Part shown: positions 1 to 8,871 of the stretch, piece by piece
Layout: each line of letters begins with the position of its first letter
How positions within the stretch are numbered: the first letter of the stretch is position 1
From: Flavobacterium ardleyense
GTDB taxonomy: Bacteria; Bacteroidota; Bacteroidia; Flavobacteriales; Flavobacteriaceae
Direction: 5' to 3'
DNA length: 64,000 bases
Assembly (NCBI RefSeq): GCF_033547075.1
Contig: NZ_CP137891.1
Location: forward strand, 868,001-932,000
Notes under the pieces: generated by a model
Seen by the model: the letters and a program-made list of their open reading frames with translations, nothing else
Database searches by the model: none
Told to the model about the DNA's origin: nothing
Position numbers and translations under genes: made by a program

Positions 1-944
1 TTTTTGACAAAAATGGAAATCTTTGGATGACAAACGTAGCGGTTGAAAAACCATTAAAAGTTTTAAAAGCAAACGGACAATGGGTATCCTATGCTCTCGC
101 CGCAATTAATGATCCTGCTTTTACGAATCGTTTTGGTCGTATGCGAATTGATAAAAATAATGTTAAGTGGATTGCCACAAAAATGTTTGGACTTGTTGGT
201 TTTAACGAAATAGGAAATATTTCCAAAAAAGTTTCAATGGGCTCCGATGCTGGAAATTTACCTGATAATGATGTTCGTGCAATCGCAATCGACAATAGGA
301 ATTTACTATGGATTGGCACCAAAAAAGGTCTTAGAACAATGCCTGTAGATAGATTTTCTAGTGAAGGTCAGATGGATACTAAGGCAATTATTATCCTTGA
401 AGATGGGCTTGCCCAAGAGCTGCTTTACGAGCAATATATAACCGACATCGTGGTTGATGGCGCTAACAATAAATGGATTGCAACGGCAGACTCGGGAGTG
501 TTTTTGCTTTCGCCAAATGGCCAAGAGACAATTTTGAGATTTACCAAAAAAAATTCGCCATTGCCAAGTGATAGCGTTCGTGATATAGATATCAATCAGA
601 CAACTGGCGAAGTGTTTTTCGTTACCGACAAAGGAATGGTTTCTTACAAAGGTCTTGCTACAACTAGTAGCGGCGATTTGAGTGATGTAATTGTATATCC
701 AAATCCGGTACGTCCGGAGTTTATTGGGACAGTGAAAATTACGGGTCTTGTGGATAAAGCCACGGTTAAGATTGCCGATATTGGTGGAAATCTTGTGCAC
801 GAAGTTGTTGCCGAAGGTGGTACAATTGAGTGGGACACTACCGCTTTTGGTAAATATAGAGTTGCTTCGGGAGTTTATATGATTTTTATTTCGACTCAAG
901 ATGGCGCTGAAACTAAGGTGAAAAAAGTGATGATTATTAGATAA
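1..944 (+). CDS. PorZ-like two-component-regulator-propeller protein with T9SS C-terminal domain (5' end outside window)
   Basis: The reading frame is open from base 3, before the first ATG at 27, so this is the 3' end of a longer gene. The opening residues FDKNGNLWMTN, and later NRNLLWIGTKKGL and GANNKWIATADSGVF, are reg_prop beta-propeller repeats. From about base 690 the protein changes to an Ig-like T9SS sorting domain: VYPNPVRPEF, then SGVYMIFIS and a basic KVKKVMIIR end. Propeller plus sorting domain is the architecture of PorZ, a surface component of the type IX secretion machinery, but other exported propeller proteins look alike, so the PorZ name is an inference. recO follows 40 bases downstream on the same strand. 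The AT-rich gap carries the motif of TTTTTTCGCTTTCGCT type that recurs, inverted, near 21.3-21.5 kb. Confidence 0.8.
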   Translation, partial: FDKNGNLWMTNVAVEKPLKVLKANGQWVSYALAAINDPAFTNRFGRMRIDKNNVKWIATKMFGLVGFNEIGNISKKVSMGSDAGNLPDNDVRAIAIDNRNLLWIGTKKGLRTMPVDRFSSEGQMDTKAIIILEDGLAQELLYEQYITDIVVDGANNKWIATADSGVFLLSPNGQETILRFTKKNSPLPSDSVRDIDINQTTGEVFFVTDKGMVSYKGLATTSSGDLSDVIVYPNPVRPEFIGTVKITGLVDKATVKIADIGGNLVHEVVAEGGTIEWDTTAFGKYRVASGVYMIFISTQDGAETKVKKVMIIR

Positions 945-984
945 ATTTTTTCGCTTTCGCTAAAATTATATTGCACAACAAACG

Positions 985-1698
985 ATGTTAGTCAAAACCA
1001 AAGCTATTGTTATTAGTACACTTCGCTATCAGGAAAAAAGTCTGATTGTGAAGTGCTTTACCGAAGCCGCTGGACTAAAAACCTATTTTGTTCGATCTGC
1101 TTTTTCATCGAATAAATCCAGTCAGCGGATTGCGTATTTCCAACCGTTAAATATCCTCGAAATCGAAGCTATTCATAAGAATAAAGGAACGATGGAGAAT
1201 TTTAAAGAAGTGCGATTAGCTTCGGATTATAGCCCAAGTTTGGATATTGTAAAGAACACCATTCTACTTTTTGTTTCGGAAGTATTACACAGTAGTATTA
1301 AGGAGGAAGAGACTAACGAAGACCTTTTTAATTATCTCGACTCGGCGCTGAGGTGGTTAAATGAGCACGACAGTATTGCAAATTTTCACATGATTCTTTT
1401 GTTGAATATGTCTAAATTTCTAGGTTTTTATCCTGACTTATCCACTATTGATCAACCACATTTTGAAATCGGAGAAGGGGTTTTTGTCGACTACCGCGGC
1501 ATAACTTGTCTCACAGATTACGAAACCTACCTATTCAAAAGACTTCTGAATTTAAAATTCTCCGACGATCAGAAAGTATTCTCAGGTTCGGAAAGGCAGA
1601 TTTTGATAAAAATATTACTTCAATATTATTCGGCACACATTGAAGGATTTAGACAACCAAAATCTTTGGAAGTGTTGACCGAGATTTTCGCGAGCTAA
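985..1698 (+). CDS. recO: DNA repair protein RecO
   Basis: The 237-residue protein has the usual RecO length and opening: MLVKTKAIVISTLRYQEKS begins the OB-fold that binds single-stranded DNA, followed by the helical C-terminal domain (ILLLNMSKFLGFYPDL). RecO works with RecR and RecF to load RecA onto SSB-coated gaps in the cytoplasm. The zinc-binding cysteine cluster of some RecO proteins is absent; the region around residues 155-185 has only isolated cysteines, which is common in Bacteroidetes. The start ATG at 985 gives the expected N-terminus. No strong ribosome-binding site is visible, as is usual in this phylum. Downstream is a 500-base gap holding a repeat element. Confidence 0.95.
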   Translation: MLVKTKAIVISTLRYQEKSLIVKCFTEAAGLKTYFVRSAFSSNKSSQRIAYFQPLNILEIEAIHKNKGTMENFKEVRLASDYSPSLDIVKNTILLFVSEVLHSSIKEEETNEDLFNYLDSALRWLNEHDSIANFHMILLLNMSKFLGFYPDLSTIDQPHFEIGEGVFVDYRGITCLTDYETYLFKRLLNLKFSDDQKVFSGSERQILIKILLQYYSAHIEGFRQPKSLEVLTEIFAS

Positions 1699-1734
1699 GA
1701 AACTTATTTCGTACTTAACGGAGATTTTGCGAGA

Positions 1735-1945
1735 AGGATGGCAGTGGAAATCCTTTCTTGTGGCGTTGCGCAGCAAAAGCTACAAGAAAGATTGGGAGCG
1801 GACAGCCTGACGGTCGCCAAACAACTATTTCAATTTTACCGAACTTATTCTGGCGACCGGCTCGCCCAAATTATTCAAAAAAACGTCAGGCAATCTACAA
1901 GCAAGAAAAACTGCAATCCAGCCCTTTTTTTGTAGGGTAATAACC
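1735..1945 (+). repeat. Family A dispersed hairpin element, divergent copy, in the recO-ileS gap
   Basis: The 511-base gap between recO and ileS holds this element. Its arms read GGATGGCAGTGGAAATCC and GATTGGGAGCGGACAGCC, related to the outer arms of the other family A copies. Between them CTTTCTTGTGGC (1753-1764) pairs with GCTACAAGAAAG (1779-1790). A second inverted repeat, CGGTCGCCA (1811-1819) with TGGCGACCG (1851-1859), is perfect. A short open frame runs through it but matches only the repeat, so no gene is called. The remainder (1946-2209) is AT-rich upstream sequence of ileS with nothing further recognised. Confidence 0.7.
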
Positions 1946-2209
1946 TATTCAGACCTTTTTCGGCAAAACTTAAGTTCTTTAAATAGAAACTGCTGAAGAA
2001 TTTGAATGCCAAAAATACAACAAAAACTCACTATTCAATTTGCAATAGCGATTCGCGAATCTCAGTAATACTGAAGAATTAGCCAAATTTCTGATTCCGA
2101 ATTTATTTACTAACTATTACTTAATATTCTATAAACATTTGAGCGCGATTTGGAAACTTATCGTACAGAAAAATTCATTACTTTCGCAACTCGAATAAAA
2201 ATACTGAAG

Positions 2210-5200
2210 ATGAGTCAAAAATTTACAGAATACAAGGGTCTAGATTTGTCTGCAACAGCAGATGAAATCCTTAATTTTTGGAAACAAGAAGATATATTTA
2301 AGCAGAGTGTGGAGTCTAGAGAAGGAAAAGAGCCATTTGTGTTCTTTGAAGGGCCACCATCAGCAAATGGATTACCGGGAATTCACCACGTTATGGCTCG
2401 CGCTATAAAGGATATTTTTTGTAGATATAAAACTCAAAAAGGGTTTCAAGTTAAGAGAAAAGCCGGCTGGGATACGCACGGACTTCCTGTGGAACTTGGT
2501 ACTGAAAAGGAATTAGGAATTTCTAAAGAAGATATCGGAACAAAAATTTCGATTGAAGAATATAACGAAGCTTGTAAGAAAACTGTAATGCGTTACACCG
2601 ATGTGTGGAACGATCTTACAGAAAAAATGGGCTATTGGGTAGATATGGATGATCCATATATTACTTATAAACCAAAATATATGGAGTCTGTGTGGTGGTT
2701 GCTTAAGCAAATCTACAATAAAGACTTGATGTACAAAGGTTATACAATTCAGCCATATTCGCCAAAAGCGGGAACTGGATTGAGTTCGCACGAGGTGAAT
2801 CAGCCGGGAGCTTATAGAGATGTTACGGACACGACGGTTGTGGCGCAGTTCCGGACTGTGGCTTCGACAGGCTCAGCCACCGCGACAGGCTCAGCCACCG
2901 AGAATAATGTGCTGAAGGCGTTTGGATTGGCTTCGACAAGCTCAGCCGCCGAAAGAGGGCCGGGTGAGGATCCTATTTTCTTCCTAGCTTGGACCACAAC
3001 ACCTTGGACTTTGCCTTCTAATACTGCATTGACCGTTGGTCCAAAAATCGATTACGTATTGGTGAAAACCTTTAATCAATATACTTTCCTGCCTATAAAT
3101 GTGATTCTTGCCAAAAACTTGGTTGGAAAACAATTTGGAAAAGGATATCAGAAAGCAGAAGATGCTTCGGCATTTGCGAATTATAAGGAAGGCGACAAAG
3201 TCATTCCTTTTCAAGTAATTGCGGAGTGTAAAGGAGCGGATCTTGTGGGAATAAAGTATGAGCAGTTGATGCCTTATGTACTTCCTTACCAAAATCCTGA
3301 GAACGCTTTTAGAATTATCGCTGGAGATTTCGTTACTACAGAAGATGGAACTGGAATCGTACATACTGCGCCAACTTTTGGAGCAGATGATGCCAAGGTT
3401 GCCAAAGAAGCTAAACCAGAAGTTCCAGGAATGCTTGTACTTGACGAAAACGGAACTGCAGTTCCGCTAGTAGATTTGCAAGGGCGTTTCATTAATGGAA
3501 TGAAAGAACTATCGGGTAAGTATGTAAAAAACGAATACTATGACGAAGGTCAAGCGCCAGAAAGATCGGTAGATGTTGAAATCGCAATTAGACTTAAAGA
3601 AGAAAACAAAGCTTTTAAAGTTGAGAAATATGTCCACAGTTACCCACATTGCTGGCGTACGGACAAACCTATTTTGTATTATCCACTAGATTCTTGGTTT
3701 ATAAAAATCTCATCGGTAAAAGAACGACTTTTTGAACTGAATGAAACTATCAACTGGAAGCCAAAATCTACTGGTGAAGGACGTTTTGGAAATTGGCTTA
3801 AGAATGCTAATGACTGGAACCTTTCGCGTTCTAGATACTGGGGGATTCCGTTGCCAATCTGGCGTACAGAAGATAAAACAGAAGAAATTCTGATTGGTTC
3901 GGTAGAAGAACTTTATAATGAAATAGAAAAATCTATCGCTGCTGGATTTATGACCGAAAATCCTTTTAAAGGATTTGAAGTTGGAAATATGAGCGAGGAG
4001 AACTACGATATTATCGATTTGCACAAGAATGTAGTTGATGCAATCACGCTAGTTTCTGCTTCAGGCAAAGAAATGGCGAGAGAAGCAGATCTGATTGATG
4101 TGTGGTTTGATTCGGGCGCAATGCCTTATGCACAATGGCATTACCCTTTTGAAAACAAAGAGAAAGTTGACGGGAAAACAGCATATCCTGCTGATTTTAT
4201 CGCCGAAGGTGTCGATCAAACTCGTGGATGGTTTTATACACTTCATGCGATTTCGACTTTGGTTTTTGACCAGGTAGCCTACAAGAATGTTGTTTCTAAC
4301 GGACTTGTTTTAGACAAAAACGGACAGAAAATGTCCAAACGTCTTGGAAATGCTGCAGATCCTTTTGAGACAATTTCTCAATATGGACCTGATGCTACAA
4401 GATGGTATATGATTAGTAATGCAAATCCTTGGGACAATCTGAAGTTTGATGCGGAGGGAATTGCTGAAGTGCGTCGAAAATTCTTCGGGACACTTTACAA
4501 CACTTATTCATTCTTTGCTTTGTACGCAAACATTGACAATTTTACGTATCAAGAAGCAGAAGTGCCACTTGAGCAACGACCAGAAATTGACCGTTGGATT
4601 TTGTCAGAACTAAATACTTTGATAAAAAATGTAGATGAATTTTATTCAGACTACGAACCGACAAAGGCAACGAGAGCGATTTCAGATTTTGTCCAAGAAA
4701 ACTTGAGTAACTGGTACGTAAGACTGTGCCGTCGTCGTTTCTGGAAAGGCGAATACGAGCAAGACAAGATTGCTGCTTATCAAACATTATATACGTGTCT
4801 GATTACGGTTGCAAAACTTTCGGCACCCGTAGCACCATTCTTTATGGACAAGCTCTATAAAGATTTGACTACTGCGACAAATACTGAAAGTTTCACAAGT
4901 ATTCACCTTGCAGACTTCCCGAAATATGATGATAAGTTTGTTGATAAATCGCTAGAAAGTAAGATGCAGAAGGCACAGACTATCTGTTCACTGGTCTTAT
5001 CACTGCGAAAAAAGGAGATGATTAAGGTACGTCAACCACTGCAAAAGGTAATGATACCAATACTTGACAAGGCACAAGGGCTGGAAATAGAAGCAGTTGC
5101 CGACCTGATAAAAGCAGAGGTAAATGTCAAAGAAATTGAGCTATTAGATGATGCTTCGGGTGTAATAGTTAAGCAAATTAAACCAAATTTCAAGGCCTTA

Positions 5201-5686
5201 GGACCACGTTTTGGAAAAGATATGGGTCTGATTGCCAAAGAGATACAAAAATTTGATGCTGATCAGATAAGCAAACTTGATCGCGAGGGCGAAATTATTG
5301 TGCAAATTGCAGGAAATAGCATAACTTTAACTGTAGATGAGGTAGAAATTAGCTCTCAGGATATCCCGGGATTGCTAGTAGCATCGTCAGGAAACATAAC
5401 TGTAGCTCTAGATATTACAATATCTGATGAGCTGCGCAAAGAAGGAATTGCGAGAGAAATTGTAAACAGAATACAGAACCTACGAAAAGAGAGTGGACTA
5501 GAAGTAACAGACAAAATTAAGGTAGTCTTACAAGACAATGGAGTGCTCAAGGAAGCTGTAACCGAAAATATGTCGTATATTATGTCTGAAACCCTTACAG
5601 AAACCCTCGATTTTCAAGATGAGATGCCCGATGGTATTCTCATAGAATTTGATAACATTACAACCAAAATATTAATTACAAAATAA
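2210..5686 (+). CDS. ileS: Isoleucine--tRNA ligase
   Basis: Cytoplasmic class I synthetase charging tRNA-Ile, 1158 residues from the ATG at 2210. That start is preferred over ATG 2150 because MSQKFTEYKGLDLS is the family N-terminus and the upstream residues look like translated leader. The HIGH-type motif is GLPGIHH near residue 58; KMSKR is at 707-711. The editing (CP1) domain opens with LAWTTTPWTLPSNTAL near residue 260. The protein is oddly extended just before it: residues about 218-248 form a Ser/Thr/Ala/Gly-rich stretch encoded by a DNA repeat (2861-2951; separate entry). The rest of the frame is intact, so the gene is probably functional. A DksA-like gene follows after 6 bases and is likely co-transcribed. 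No T-box is visible upstream. Confidence 0.97.
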   Translation: MSQKFTEYKGLDLSATADEILNFWKQEDIFKQSVESREGKEPFVFFEGPPSANGLPGIHHVMARAIKDIFCRYKTQKGFQVKRKAGWDTHGLPVELGTEKELGISKEDIGTKISIEEYNEACKKTVMRYTDVWNDLTEKMGYWVDMDDPYITYKPKYMESVWWLLKQIYNKDLMYKGYTIQPYSPKAGTGLSSHEVNQPGAYRDVTDTTVVAQFRTVASTGSATATGSATENNVLKAFGLASTSSAAERGPGEDPIFFLAWTTTPWTLPSNTALTVGPKIDYVLVKTFNQYTFLPINVILAKNLVGKQFGKGYQKAEDASAFANYKEGDKVIPFQVIAECKGADLVGIKYEQLMPYVLPYQNPENAFRIIAGDFVTTEDGTGIVHTAPTFGADDAKVAKEAKPEVPGMLVLDENGTAVPLVDLQGRFINGMKELSGKYVKNEYYDEGQAPERSVDVEIAIRLKEENKAFKVEKYVHSYPHCWRTDKPILYYPLDSWFIKISSVKERLFELNETINWKPKSTGEGRFGNWLKNANDWNLSRSRYWGIPLPIWRTEDKTEEILIGSVEELYNEIEKSIAAGFMTENPFKGFEVGNMSEENYDIIDLHKNVVDAITLVSASGKEMAREADLIDVWFDSGAMPYAQWHYPFENKEKVDGKTAYPADFIAEGVDQTRGWFYTLHAISTLVFDQVAYKNVVSNGLVLDKNGQKMSKRLGNAADPFETISQYGPDATRWYMISNANPWDNLKFDAEGIAEVRRKFFGTLYNTYSFFALYANIDNFTYQEAEVPLEQRPEIDRWILSELNTLIKNVDEFYSDYEPTKATRAISDFVQENLSNWYVRLCRRRFWKGEYEQDKIAAYQTLYTCLITVAKLSAPVAPFFMDKLYKDLTTATNTESFTSIHLADFPKYDDKFVDKSLESKMQKAQTICSLVLSLRKKEMIKVRQPLQKVMIPILDKAQGLEIEAVADLIKAEVNVKEIELLDDASGVIVKQIKPNFKALGPRFGKDMGLIAKEIQKFDADQISKLDREGEIIVQIAGNSITLTVDEVEISSQDIPGLLVASSGNITVALDITISDELRKEGIAREIVNRIQNLRKESGLEVTDKIKVVLQDNGVLKEAVTENMSYIMSETLTETLDFQDEMPDGILIEFDNITTKILITK
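2861..2951 (+). repeat. In-frame repeat insertion inside ileS (GCTTCGACAGGCTCAGCCAC units)
   Basis: Three direct units lie inside ileS: GCTTCGACAGGCTCAGCCAC at 2861, CGACAGGCTCAGCCACCG at 2883 and GCTTCGACAAGCTCAGCCGC at 2930. All are read in the same frame as ASTGSAT, ATGSAT and ASTSSAA. The first and third start 69 bases apart, so frame is kept. A related unit in the opposite orientation, CTGAGCTTGTTGAAG, lies in non-coding DNA near 38466, showing that the sequence is a dispersed repeat and not part of IleS. GC content is visibly higher than in the flanking gene. Confidence 0.8.
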
Positions 5687-5692
5687 CTAACT

Positions 5693-6076
5693 ATGACTAC
5701 AGATGAAAAAATTAGATACTCAGATGCTGATTTGGCTGAGTTTAAAGAGTTAATCTTAAAGAAAATAGAGAAAGCTCAAAACGACCTAGACCTTATAAAG
5801 AGCGCTTATATGAATGACCTTAACAATGGTACAGACGACACGTCTCCAACATTTAAGGCATTTGAAGAGGGAAGCGAAACAATGTCAAAAGAAGCAAACT
5901 CACAGTTGGCTATCAGACAAGAAAAGTTTATCCGCGACCTTAAGAATGCACTTTTCCGTGTAGAAAGCAAAACTTACGGAGTGTGTAAGGTAACAGGAAA
6001 ATTGATCGGAAAAGACCGACTTAAAATTGTTCCTCACGCAACAATGAGCATTGAAGCAAAAAATCTTCAGAGATAA
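5693..6076 (+). CDS. TraR/DksA family protein lacking a full zinc finger
   Basis: A 127-residue DksA-like protein, six bases after ileS. Residues about 8-60 form an alpha-helical, probably coiled-coil region (ELILKKIEKAQNDLDLIKSAY). The end has the Bacteroidetes form of the DksA motif, YGVCKVTGKLIGKDRLKIVPHAT. DksA proteins act on RNA polymerase through its secondary channel and normally use four cysteines to hold zinc; only one cysteine is present here, so the finger is structural without zinc or degenerate. This is known in Bacteroidetes homologues. A rho-independent terminator directly follows, ending the likely ileS-dksA-like transcript. The role in transcription control is inferred from family membership only. 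Confidence 0.88.
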   Translation: MTTDEKIRYSDADLAEFKELILKKIEKAQNDLDLIKSAYMNDLNNGTDDTSPTFKAFEEGSETMSKEANSQLAIRQEKFIRDLKNALFRVESKTYGVCKVTGKLIGKDRLKIVPHATMSIEAKNLQR

Positions 6077-6096
6077 TTTGGCACTATTCTTAACAT

Positions 6097-6123
6097 AAAA
6101 CGCTCCTTTAAGGGGCGTTTTCT
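6097..6123 (+). terminator. Rho-independent terminator after the DksA-like gene
   Basis: AAAACGCTCC pairs with GGGGCGTTTT around a TTTAA loop, with T-rich sequence after it. It lies 21 bases after the stop codon. Confidence 0.85.
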
Positions 6124-6166
6124 ATATAAAATAATACTATTTTTGCCTACATAAAATTTAAGAAAA

Positions 6167-6763
6167 ATGTCATTAGTAAAAGCCTACCTCCTTATTTTAA
6201 TAATTTTGTTGGTAGACCAAATTTCAAAGATATATATCAAAACGAATTTCGTCCTTGGCGAAGAAATCGAAGTTTTAAGCTGGTTCAAAATCCTCTTCAT
6301 TGAAAATGAAGGAATGGCTTGGGGTGCACAGATTCCGGGTGAATTTGGTAAACTCTTTCTTACTCTATTTAGAATTTTTGCCGTTGGTGGAATCGCATAT
6401 TGGCTTGCCGACTCAGTAAAAAAGGAATCTTCAAAAATCTTAATTGTCGCAGTATCATTGATATTAGCTGGTGCAGCCGGAAATATCATCGACTCAATTT
6501 TTTATGGTGTAATTTTCGATAGCAGTGTGCATAATGTTGCAACCGCCTTCACAGATCAGCCATACGGTACCTGGTTTCACGGAAAGGTGGTTGATATGTT
6601 ATACTTCCCGATCTGGAGTGGAATTTTACCATCGTGGATTCCATTTTGGGGTGGCACTTACTTCACATTTTTCAATGCAATTTTCAATATCGCCGATATG
6701 GCAATTTCAACAGGGGTGGGGATGTTGTTGGTTTTTAATAAAAAAGCTTTTCCAAACGGATAA
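6167..6763 (+). CDS. lspA: Lipoprotein signal peptidase (signal peptidase II)
   Basis: An inner-membrane aspartic protease that cleaves the signal peptide of lipidated prolipoproteins. The 198 residues contain four hydrophobic segments, the first at residues 5-18 (AYLLILIILLVDQISK). The two catalytic aspartates fit D143 in KVVDMLYFP and D177 in FNIADMAIS. The protein is longer than the E. coli enzyme (164 residues) because of a loop around residues 110-135, which is typical of Bacteroidetes LspA. The many lipoproteins in this window (MacA-like adaptor, NodT-like channel, RlpA, M23 peptidase) are natural substrates. It stands alone after a terminator. The 200 bases after it (6764-6961) show nothing recognisable. 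Confidence 0.95.
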   Translation: MSLVKAYLLILIILLVDQISKIYIKTNFVLGEEIEVLSWFKILFIENEGMAWGAQIPGEFGKLFLTLFRIFAVGGIAYWLADSVKKESSKILIVAVSLILAGAAGNIIDSIFYGVIFDSSVHNVATAFTDQPYGTWFHGKVVDMLYFPIWSGILPSWIPFWGGTYFTFFNAIFNIADMAISTGVGMLLVFNKKAFPNG

Positions 6764-6961
6764 TTTTTTTTGGATCTTTATTGCTTGGCCTGTTTGCCCG
6801 ATTGGACTTGAGTCTGCTTTTCTCTGCAATGTAGGTTATTTTGCAAGGCATAACAGAATATCAGTATCCATCGGTACTTAGGTCGGTCTGCTCTACCAAA
6901 AAAAAATACTTCTATTGCCTACGGGATTTTCATTTCACCCGAGCGAACTGACCGAAGGTAA

Positions 6962-7537
6962 TTAGGACTGGGACTTAAAGTCGTAAATTATATTTGGTGT
7001 CACACAGAAATCTAGTGCTTGATCAGTTTCATAAATCCCTTCGATGCTTTCTATAGCTTCAAAAAAAGAAAGGCCAATCTTGATGGTGTTTTCACGACAC
7101 GCACCGAGAAAATTGTCGTAAAAACCTTTTCCGTAACCTACGCGGTGTCCAGCTTTATCAAAAGCAAGTAGCGGTACAAAAACGACATCAATTTTATTTA
7201 CCGGAACTTCAAGGCCATCAACAGGCTCAGGAATATTGAATTCGTTTTTCTTGATCTTCGTATTATCGGTCAACAGGAAATGCGTCATCGAGCAATCTTC
7301 AAAATTACTTTTAGAAATTACAATCTCTTTATCTCTTCCAGCCAAAAGATGCAGAATATATTCGGTATCAATCTCATTGTGATTTTCTATGGTTAAAAAA
7401 AGGTGGAAATAGGTCAAATTCCAAATGGGCATTTGAATCAATTGATTGGCAATTGCCAAACTCATTTCTTCTCTGTCCTTAGGAGATAATGCCGCTCTTT
7501 TCTCTTTATATAGTTTCCGAAGTTCTCTTTTTTCCAT
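6962..7537 (-). CDS. 5-formyltetrahydrofolate cyclo-ligase
   Basis: Converts 5-formyl-THF to 5,10-methenyl-THF with ATP in cytoplasmic one-carbon metabolism. The start at 7537 gives MEKRELRKLYKEKRAAL, the family N-terminus; an upstream in-frame ATG at 7591 would add 18 unlikely residues. The C-terminal half has the ATP/substrate motif VFVPLLAFDKAGHRVGYGKGFYD, with the invariant GYGKGFYD. Length is 191 residues, the usual size. It is encoded alone, convergent with lspA. Upstream on its own strand lies repeat-rich DNA. Confidence 0.95.
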   Translation of the reverse strand: MEKRELRKLYKEKRAALSPKDREEMSLAIANQLIQMPIWNLTYFHLFLTIENHNEIDTEYILHLLAGRDKEIVISKSNFEDCSMTHFLLTDNTKIKKNEFNIPEPVDGLEVPVNKIDVVFVPLLAFDKAGHRVGYGKGFYDNFLGACRENTIKIGLSFFEAIESIEGIYETDQALDFCVTPNIIYDFKSQS

Positions 7538-7590
7538 AGTGAATTTTAAAAGTTCTAAAGTACCAAAAATTTTGTGAATTTCACGCTCCA

Positions 7591-7970
7591 ATTTCCCCTC
7601 TTTTCAAGAGAGATGCCCGCAGGGCGGGGTGTCAGGGTATTGAAGATTGAAACATTTAAAGATTTAAAAAAATAAAAAAAATGAAATAATCGAAATAATC
7701 CAAAAAATACAACGATCGAAATTTTACCGCAAGTAGCCAGAAAATCAAACGTAGTAATGATGCCCTAGAGATCAAATGTTTATAGAAAACGTTTTTTGCG
7801 GTGTTCTACGACCCTGTAGGTGTCGCACAATTTAGCACGGTTACGTGATTTTATCTATGAGATTTGAAATATTATAATGCGATTTTTCACATACGACTCT
7901 GATGGGGTCCTGACATCCCTACCTAAACTATTTCTATAAACATGTAACCCCCGATGGGGTCAAAATGGAA
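7591..7970. repeat. Intergenic repeat cluster upstream of the cyclo-ligase gene
   Basis: The gap of nearly 700 bases (7538-8231) has no gene. It holds CCCCTCTTTTCAAGAGAG followed by GCCCGCAGGGCGGGGTG (7595-7632). Then come two parts with the look of a dispersed Bacteroidetes element: CTACGACCCTGTAGG near 7806, and ACGACTCTGATGGGGTC near 7893 followed by AACATGTAACCCCCGATG near 7939. At 8070-8160 two small palindromes, CTTTCGGCGAAAG and CTTTCGGTGAAAG, lie 60 bases apart. Identification as a known repeat is from memory and not checked. Confidence 0.5.
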
Positions 7971-8231
7971 TGTATGATAGGTAAGTCAAGTTCGTAATTT
8001 ATTTTTCATCAAAATTAAGGGCATGTCATGAATAACCTCAGAAGTGGAAAAGTCGGAATCTTCCTTCTTCTTTCGGCGAAAGCCACAACATTAAATGATA
8101 GTTTCGCAAGTGTCTTAATTTATTCCTAAATTCCGCTTTCGGTGAAAGCCAAAAATGTATCTTTTAAATTTGACAATTGTTAAAGAATTTTATTATCTTG
8201 TGATTTATTACAAAATCATATTTTTTACAAA

Positions 8232-8735
8232 ATGAAATCAATCTTTATTATTTTCCTTCGTACATTTCTGTTTCTAACGCTTTTGATTGCGCTCACTGAA
8301 CTTCTTGCGAATGATATTGCTGATATAATAGTGGGACGAAATGTATTGCTTCCAGCTTTTTTATTTTCAATAATTTTGGTTTTGATACAGGTGATTACAT
8401 CTTCTTATGTAGGTGTGAGAGATGATTATTCGCCGCTGCAAATTCAAACCGTCGATGGAGAAGTGGATCTCAAAATCCTAGCTTTGGAAATTAGAAAAGC
8501 GACTAAATGGGTTTTGGAAATAGAGAATAGTACCATGCTGCGTTACCGTTCGGGATTTGATACTTTGCGATCTTTTGGCGAAGATATCATAATCGAAAAG
8601 CAAAAAAATCAAATTCGCATTACAAGTAAACCCTTGATGAGATCTACTTTATTTGACTACGGAAAAAATTTTCAGAATGTGGAGCTAGTCAGTAAGCAGG
8701 TTTCCGGTTTGCTGCACTCCACTGCAATTCAATAA
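8232..8735 (+). CDS. Small membrane protein of unknown function
   Basis: I do not recognise this 167-residue protein. Residues 5-25 (IIFLRTFLFLTLLIALTELLA) and 38-58 (LLPAFLFSIILVLIQVITSSYVG) are hydrophobic and look like two membrane segments. The remaining C-terminal part of about 105 residues is soluble and strand-rich (LQIQTVDGEVDLKILALEI, EDIIIEKQKNQIRITSKP), resembling a small PH-like cytoplasmic domain. It stands alone, convergent with a T9SS protein gene, and a terminator for that neighbour lies just after its stop. No operon partner offers a function. Confidence 0.7.
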   Translation: MKSIFIIFLRTFLFLTLLIALTELLANDIADIIVGRNVLLPAFLFSIILVLIQVITSSYVGVRDDYSPLQIQTVDGEVDLKILALEIRKATKWVLEIENSTMLRYRSGFDTLRSFGEDIIIEKQKNQIRITSKPLMRSTLFDYGKNFQNVELVSKQVSGLLHSTAIQ

Positions 8736-8799
8736 TATTATAAGCAAAAGGATCTCGATAAAATTTGTCCTAGATAATCCAACATTTTATAATAAAAAA

Positions 8800-8826
8800 A
8801 AACCTCTAGACGAATCTAAAGGTTTC
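8800..8826 (-). terminator. Terminator of the GEVED/T9SS gene (minus strand)
   Basis: Read on the minus strand, AAACCTTTAGA and TCTAGAGGTTT form a stem with one mismatch and are followed by a run of Ts. It lies about 45 bases after the stop codon of the minus-strand gene. Confidence 0.75.
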
Positions 8827-8871
8827 GAGGGTTTGGTTGATTTTTGGTCGTACTAAATAATAGTATTGATT

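Noticed and set aside
1738..1940. Two open frames of 60-65 codons after recO
   Set aside because: They lie entirely inside a family A repeat with strong inverted repeats, and overlap one another in different frames; no protein family is recognisable.
2150..2209. Earlier ATG for ileS
   Set aside because: The extra 20 residues are not part of the family and resemble translated leader; ATG 2210 gives the conserved start.
2100..2209. T-box or other riboswitch upstream of ileS
   Set aside because: No terminator/antiterminator structure or T-box sequence is seen, and T-boxes are not expected in Bacteroidetes.
6525..6881. Open frame of 118 codons over the end of lspA
   Set aside because: It overlaps lspA in another frame and has no recognisable content beyond it.
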